A stretch of 64,000 nucleotides of DNA from Macrocybe gigantea (Eukaryota > Basidiomycota > Agaricomycetes > Agaricales > Callistosporiaceae): assembly GCA_011319805.1 (NCBI GenBank), contig SJRY01000229.1, forward strand, positions 434,001 to 498,000. The letters run 5' to 3'. This document shows, one piece after another, positions 59,338 to 64,000 of this stretch. A model generated the notes under the pieces. That model did not search any database and was not told where the DNA came from. It was given only the letters and a program-made list of their open reading frames with translations. Position 1 is the stretch's first letter. Each line of letters opens with the position of its first letter. Made by a program: the position numbers and the translations under genes.

Positions 59338-62011
59338 TTAGAGCCTCGACAGGTCTCTCCCCCATATTCCCCTACAACAAAGAAGTCAGAGGCCCGAAAG
59401 AGCAAAATAACACCAGCCACGCACCGAATGATCCAGTCCAACATCAACAATGCCCTCGTTCTCATCGAGACCTGCTCGTTCCAATATACGCTTCTCCAGG
59501 CGTACATACCTGCAAGCCCCCCATGAAGGAGTACTTGCCGAGGTCAAACACTGCTGCGTTGCCGATGTAGGCCAGACTACCGAGATGAAAGTATCGGAAC
59601 GGCTTCGAAACGGCTTCATCCATGCGTTCCGGACCCATTCCGTTTGCTTCGAGAACGGCTTGCATATATGCCATCCTGTTGAGTTTCTTGGCCAGATATT
59701 TGCCCTGCTGGGAAGCGACCTGAGCTGTCTATGAAATTTGCATATCGTTCAATCCTATTGGAGGCGCTTTGAAGGTAGGAGAAACGTACGGCCGGTAGCG
59801 CCGTGATCTTGTTTCCTATGTCTTCTAGTAGCTTCATGAGTTCGTTCAAAGAAAGGCTGCTGTCTGTGCCCTCGTTGTACATATCGAAAAGAGCTTCGAC
59901 CTGGGGAGGGTAAACTGACGCATATACCACAGGTAACGTAAAATACCTGGACTAGATGATCGGCAGCCATTGGAATGCGGCTCTTGATTTTTTGAACTAG
60001 GGCCCTGTCAAAATACTCCGGTATTTTTTTTTCAGACAAGACAACTCACCCATAAATTCCCATTCACCAAAATCAATTCTGCCGTTCTTGTCCTTATCGG
60101 CTTCATCCACAAGCTCCATGAAATGGCTAGCAACTGACGTTTCGATCTATCGTGCAAGGTCAGACATGGGCAGAAAGCCTGTTGCGGCATACTCAACGGT
60201 AGCGCAATCTCCAATTGCATAAACGGTGCCGAGAGGAGCGCCTTTAACCCTCAGATGAGCATCTACTTCAATAGCTTTCTTGTGGACTTGATTAGGCAAG
60301 AGATTTGACACTCGTTTTGTAAAAGGGTTCATCGCAATTCCGGTCGACCAAAGAACAAAGCCCGTGGGAATGTCGTGCTGCTCAATCGTCCCCCCTGGTG
60401 CACGGGTTGTATAAAGTACACGATCAGGGTGGACAGAAGCAACACTTTGCAACATGCGGGTTGTGAGGGTAGAAAAGAAGATAATCAAGAACCACACCCA
60501 CCGAGCAGAAGTGATGAGGTTGACTCCATCGCGTCTGAACTTATTCTGTAGAAAGTTAGAGAAACCCATGAGAGCTGCGAATGGAAAGCTCACCTCTGCA
60601 TAATTCGAGATGCTTTCAGAGTACTGATAACGAATTCAATTGACAAGTCGCGGATGACACCTAAAAACATACCGTGTTCAAGATGTGTTCCCTTGACTGA
60701 ATCAGATGGATTTGAACCTCTTTTCGGCAAATCTTGGGGAACTAACACGCGGCGTTAAGAGATGTAGTTCATTGGCCGTCAACAACCTCACGTAGTCCAT
60801 TATGTCCTCTTGGCAGAGGTCATATATTTCCTGAGACAGTGTTGGTAAATGGGCCAGAATAAAAAAAAGATAACGTCTCACTGCGGCCGTCTCAACACCT
60901 GTAGGACCTCCACCACAGACGACGAAACTGAGCAATCGCTTACGCTCCTCTGGCGTAGTGGTAGGCAGACTCGCAACCTCGAAGTTATCTGGCATTGACG
61001 AGAGTCAGCTTTTCAAAATGCAAGAACGAAAAATCACAGACCCAGGATTTTGCGCCGTATAGCCTGTGCATCAGCGATGGTCTTGAGTTGGTAGCAATTC
61101 TCTAACCCAGGCACGCCATGTGTACTCGACGTGGAACCGACCGCGATGATGAGTTTATCATAGCTGAAAACAGGGATTACACTCAGAGGCCGACAACGTA
61201 AGACACGCTGAGTTGCTTACGGAACATAAATGTTCGATTTACTGCCCTCTGGGGCTGGAACCTCAACTTCTAACAGGCGCTCTGACATGACGAGATCGAC
61301 GGCTTTTCCTTGCAGGTAATGACCGCGGAGGCGGGCAATAATCTTTCTAATTGGCTCTATGAGTGAACGGACCTGGACGGTGCCAACAGCAGCAGCTGGA
61401 AATCAACGACGTCAGACACACCGACAGGTGCGGGACAGAGGCTCACAAGGAAGCAGGGGAGTAAAAGTTGTGAAAGTTTCAGAGGCTACGACAGTAACAT
61501 GATATTCGCCAGAATGCAGAGTTTGAAGCACGCCCATAGCCTGAAATTGACATAATGAGGTGCGCATAGAATCGCCTCAGGATGGATGAGTACTGACACC
61601 CCAACCACCACCGACAATGACCAGCTTCGGCTTGTTTACTAGGCGCTTGCTCTCCTCGTCCTCCTCGTCATCGACCAAAACACGCACGACAGGCAGATTT
61701 TTTGGGCCTCCCCGTTCTGGATTGAGCGCAAGTGGATTGACAGGCACGCGATCAAGGTTCTTGTCGGCATATGTGAACGCGTCATGGATAAACACGACAG
61801 CCGTCAACGTAGCCAACCCAAGGGCGGTGGACAGGGCAAAATAGCTGGTATAACGCACAACTGTTTTGGTGCGGCGCCACCATTTTGGAGTAGCGGCCGT
61901 TGGGACTGTCGAGTTGTACCTCTGCAACAGCACCGAACGGGCGCCGCAGACAGTAGGACGTTGGACAGACCTACTCGCAGGGAGCCTAGCCCATGCAGCA
62001 GACCGCAACAT
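59338..62011 (-). CDS. NDE1: External alternative NADH dehydrogenase with EF-hand
   Basis: Type II rotenone-insensitive NADH:ubiquinone oxidoreductase. The start MLRSAAWARLPASRSVQRP is a mitochondrial presequence, followed by a membrane segment (FALSTALGLATLTAVVFIHD) that would anchor it with the catalytic part facing the intermembrane space. The FAD-binding motif is KLVIVGGGWGV; then YDKLIIAVGS and the NADH-binding motif VVCGGGPTGVETAA. Further blocks are VDAHLRVKGAP, VYAIGDCAT, then a calcium-binding EF-hand (DEADKDKNGRIDFGEWEFM). Later come GKYLAKKLNR and FHLGSLAYIGNAAVFDLG. A break at the G run (plus-strand C6 at 59517-59522) is fixed by one base, giving MYAWRSVYWNEQ. A last intron leads to GIWGRDLSRL and stop at 59338. 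Confidence 0.92.
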
Positions 62012-62359
62012 GGTGGTCCTGTGCCGAAGAGCAACTGGGGTCCCGACGATATTGTCGGAGATCACGTGTCATGAGCGTAACAGGATATACAGTTGTCGGA
62101 CAAGGCGGCCCCTTGATGGCGCAGCGGAGAATTGTTAGTTCGTCAGCGCTGGGAGCGCTCAAGAACACGCGAATCTAGGCAAAGAAAGTGGAAGAGCGCT
62201 GAAAAATGGGCCAGAAGACGTCGAACTCATCAATCAGAGGTCCGGATTCCGCGCCGGGCTAAGGCCGACATATTTTTATTTATTTTATTTTTTTTCTGCA
62301 GCAACCATCGTCGTTCTCACTCTCAGCCTCGTCCCTCTCTCCCATCATTCCATCTCCTC
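62012..62359. promoter_or_regulatory. Divergent promoter region, NDE1 / YTH-like gene
   Basis: About 350 bases between divergent start codons, with a T-rich tract at about 62275-62297 and CT-rich sequence before the right-hand ATG. No specific site is supported. Confidence 0.4.
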
Positions 62360-64000
62360 ATGTCCACTCAGCCCCCGCCTCCTCCCGTCCCTCCCTCACC
62401 CCCGAGCTCAGGTGGCGTCCGCAGGCATCACACCATCTCTGCAGCATCGCGCAGCGCAAGGGCCGCCGCAAGAGATTCCATTTCTGAAGAAGCGCAAGAT
62501 CAACCCCTTGGCGTTCACGATGAGATCGTGGATCAAGACTGGGTTGGCGGAGTCGGTGCAGTGGGCGAAAAGTCATCTTTGCATAGGCAAAGCTCTCTTC
62601 CTACAAAGTACCATCGTGGTCAGTCTCCATTGTTCATGTTTCTCGCTGCTTGCGTCCTTTCTTAATTTCTGATGTGCTTGTTTCGATCTCTGATCTCACA
62701 TGCACTTCTGTAATACGTATTTCATTTTCTCCTTGTCCCCGTATTCTAACGTTGTCTTCCGTACTTTCAGCCTTTCAAGGTGCCTCAAAAACGGGAAGCA
62801 TGACTCCCAAGACTGTAAACAGTCTCGCTGCCATAGCTGGTCACGAGGGTGACGAAGAGCCCTGGAATATCCATGGTTACTCTGTTGAGGATGATGTGAG
62901 TGTCTTCCTTCCAGTATGGTTGCCTTCTTCATGCCATTCTGCTATGACAGCATCCTCAAGGCGATCACTCTCAGCACCATCAATACATCGAGTCCCAGTC
63001 AAACAACTCTCCCCTTTCTCCCCATTTCGCGGCTGCTCCCCATGTCCCATCGCCTCCGCCTGCAGGCTCCGTCGTTAGGAGGCATGTGTCACTTACTCAC
63101 AACACAAGGAAAATGAATGCTGCTGGTCTCAAGCGTTCGGGCACCATCCAAGCTGGTATCCCTTCCCATGCTCAAAACACTCCGCCGCCGGAGACCACAG
63201 AAACAGTTGATGAAGACGAGTATGGATACGACGTCGATGACAATGGCACCTATGAGGATGAATATCTTGTGCAACAGCATCAAGCTCAAGGACAAACCCA
63301 GCAGTATTCTACCGGTTCTCTGGGACGTTCCTCCCCATGGTCTCCCGCCAATGAGTGGAGGTCCGCAGGCGGTTCCGGATTTCAGAACCAAAGCTCTGGA
63401 AATCAGAACATTGGCATCGACGATGTTCAGCGTGCATTCTCTTCTCTGGAGCTGACCAACAATGACAACAATACAAATTCGACCAACCAATTATTCCAGA
63501 CGTACCATGGTTATCATCCCGGCCAGAGTGTCCATCCTCCCCGATTCCAGCCGATTCAGCCACCTCCAGCCCAATCTCCAGGTATGCGCTCTAGCGGAAA
63601 CGGCAACGGGGGACCCAAGCTCTCCATGGGTGGCGACATGGAAGGTCGAAAGACTCCCCAGTCACAAGGTTCTTCTGGCTATGCGCATTCGCAGCAATCG
63701 TCGCGGGACGGCCACCATCAGTCATCAGGAGGCTCTTGGGACCAGAAAGACCGCATGCTGGGCAGTCGCAGCTCGAATCCGAATCTTCAGTATGGTTATC
63801 AGCGTGGTGGAAAGACAGGTTCGGGGTCTGGCATCCCTAGCGTTCCTCCAATTCCGCAGCAATATCTTCAGCAGCAGCAGACGAAGCTCAGCGGTGGCTT
63901 CACTCAGGTTGGAGGCCAACAGCAAGGAACCGATGAATCTTCCAACCAGACGCCGATGCAAAACCTTATAACCAGTCCGATCGATGTTCCCTCCCTTATC
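62360..64000 (+). CDS. Probable YTH-domain RNA-binding protein, 5' part
   Basis: Partial gene, cut by the right edge. Three exons are read: 62360-62620, about 62771-62896, and from about 62979 on. The protein is wholly low-complexity here. It opens with a Pro-rich start (MSTQPPPPPVPPSPPSSGG), then HRAFQGASKTGSMTPKTVN and AAGLKRSGTIQAGIPSH. An acidic stretch follows (VDEDEYGYDVDDNGTYEDEY), then IGIDDVQRAFSSLEL and Gln/Ser/Gly-rich sequence. It ends with TSPIDVPSLI. From memory, a nearly identical IDVPTLI segment directly precedes the YTH (m6A-reader) domain in Agaricomycete proteins, so a YTH domain is expected just beyond the window. This is inference; no folded domain is visible. Confidence 0.45.

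Noticed and set aside
1..64000. CRISPR arrays, rRNA, bacterial-type operons or riboswitches
   Set aside because: No regularly spaced repeats or conserved RNA cores; intron-rich eukaryotic gene structure throughout.

Overview
The window is nuclear DNA of a filamentous basidiomycete, most likely an Agaricomycete. Genes are dense and lie on both strands. They are split by many short GT-AG introns, mostly 45-70 bp. The gene set is typically fungal: a fused tryptophan synthase, a WOPR regulator, an RNAi RNA-dependent RNA polymerase, GUF1, ECL1-like and Csm1/monopolin genes, and an external NADH dehydrogenase. There are no operons, rRNA genes, tRNAs or CRISPR arrays that I can support.

Layout: 1-274 (-) is the 5' end of a kexin protease gene. 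640-4241 (-) is the telomere protein POT1 and 4347-8586 (-) is the RNAi polymerase. 8757-9849 (+) is an orphan. 10199-11471 (-) is a phosducin-like protein and 11691-13542 (-) an unknown membrane protein. 14015-15352 (+) is a TLC-domain protein. 15504-16405 (-) is a metaxin/SAM subunit, divergent from VPS54 (16464-20816, +). After a 2.3 kb gap comes an ECL1-like zinc protein (23112-24394, +), then a 2 kb gap and GID7/WDR26 (26436-29221, +). A doubtful gene lies at 29742-30468 (+). Elongin A is at 30943-32190 (-), a WOPR regulator at 33596-34394 (+), cwf18 at 34995-35625 (-), and GUF1 (35784-38818, +) converges on eIF2B-beta (38883-40368, -). A retrotransposon gag relic lies at 40756-41540 (+). 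TRP5 (41756-44417, -) is divergent from an ankyrin asparaginase (44677-47250, +). Then come CSM1 (47357-49157, -), an arrestin-like gene (49437-51179, -), BRX1 (51530-52789, -), a three-KH protein (53050-54478, -), an ADA2/ADGF-type deaminase (54791-56992, -), GPI10/PIG-B (57156-59169, +), the NADH dehydrogenase (59338-62011, -), and the 5' part of a probable YTH-domain gene running off the right edge (62360-64000, +).

The genes do not form one pathway. They cover telomere capping, RNAi, retrograde traffic, ribosome and spliceosome assembly, translation control, amino acid metabolism, GPI anchors and respiration. Two small themes stand out: POT1 sits directly downstream of the RNAi polymerase, and TRP5 sits head-to-head with asparaginase.

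A major caveat is that at least 11 loci show a reading-frame break inside conserved sequence. In all 16 breaks found, one missing base explains the shift, often at a homopolymer. This points to single-base deletions in the assembly rather than to many pseudogenes. Gene models below bridge these breaks. Exon limits were read by eye from splice signals and protein continuity and are approximate where stated.
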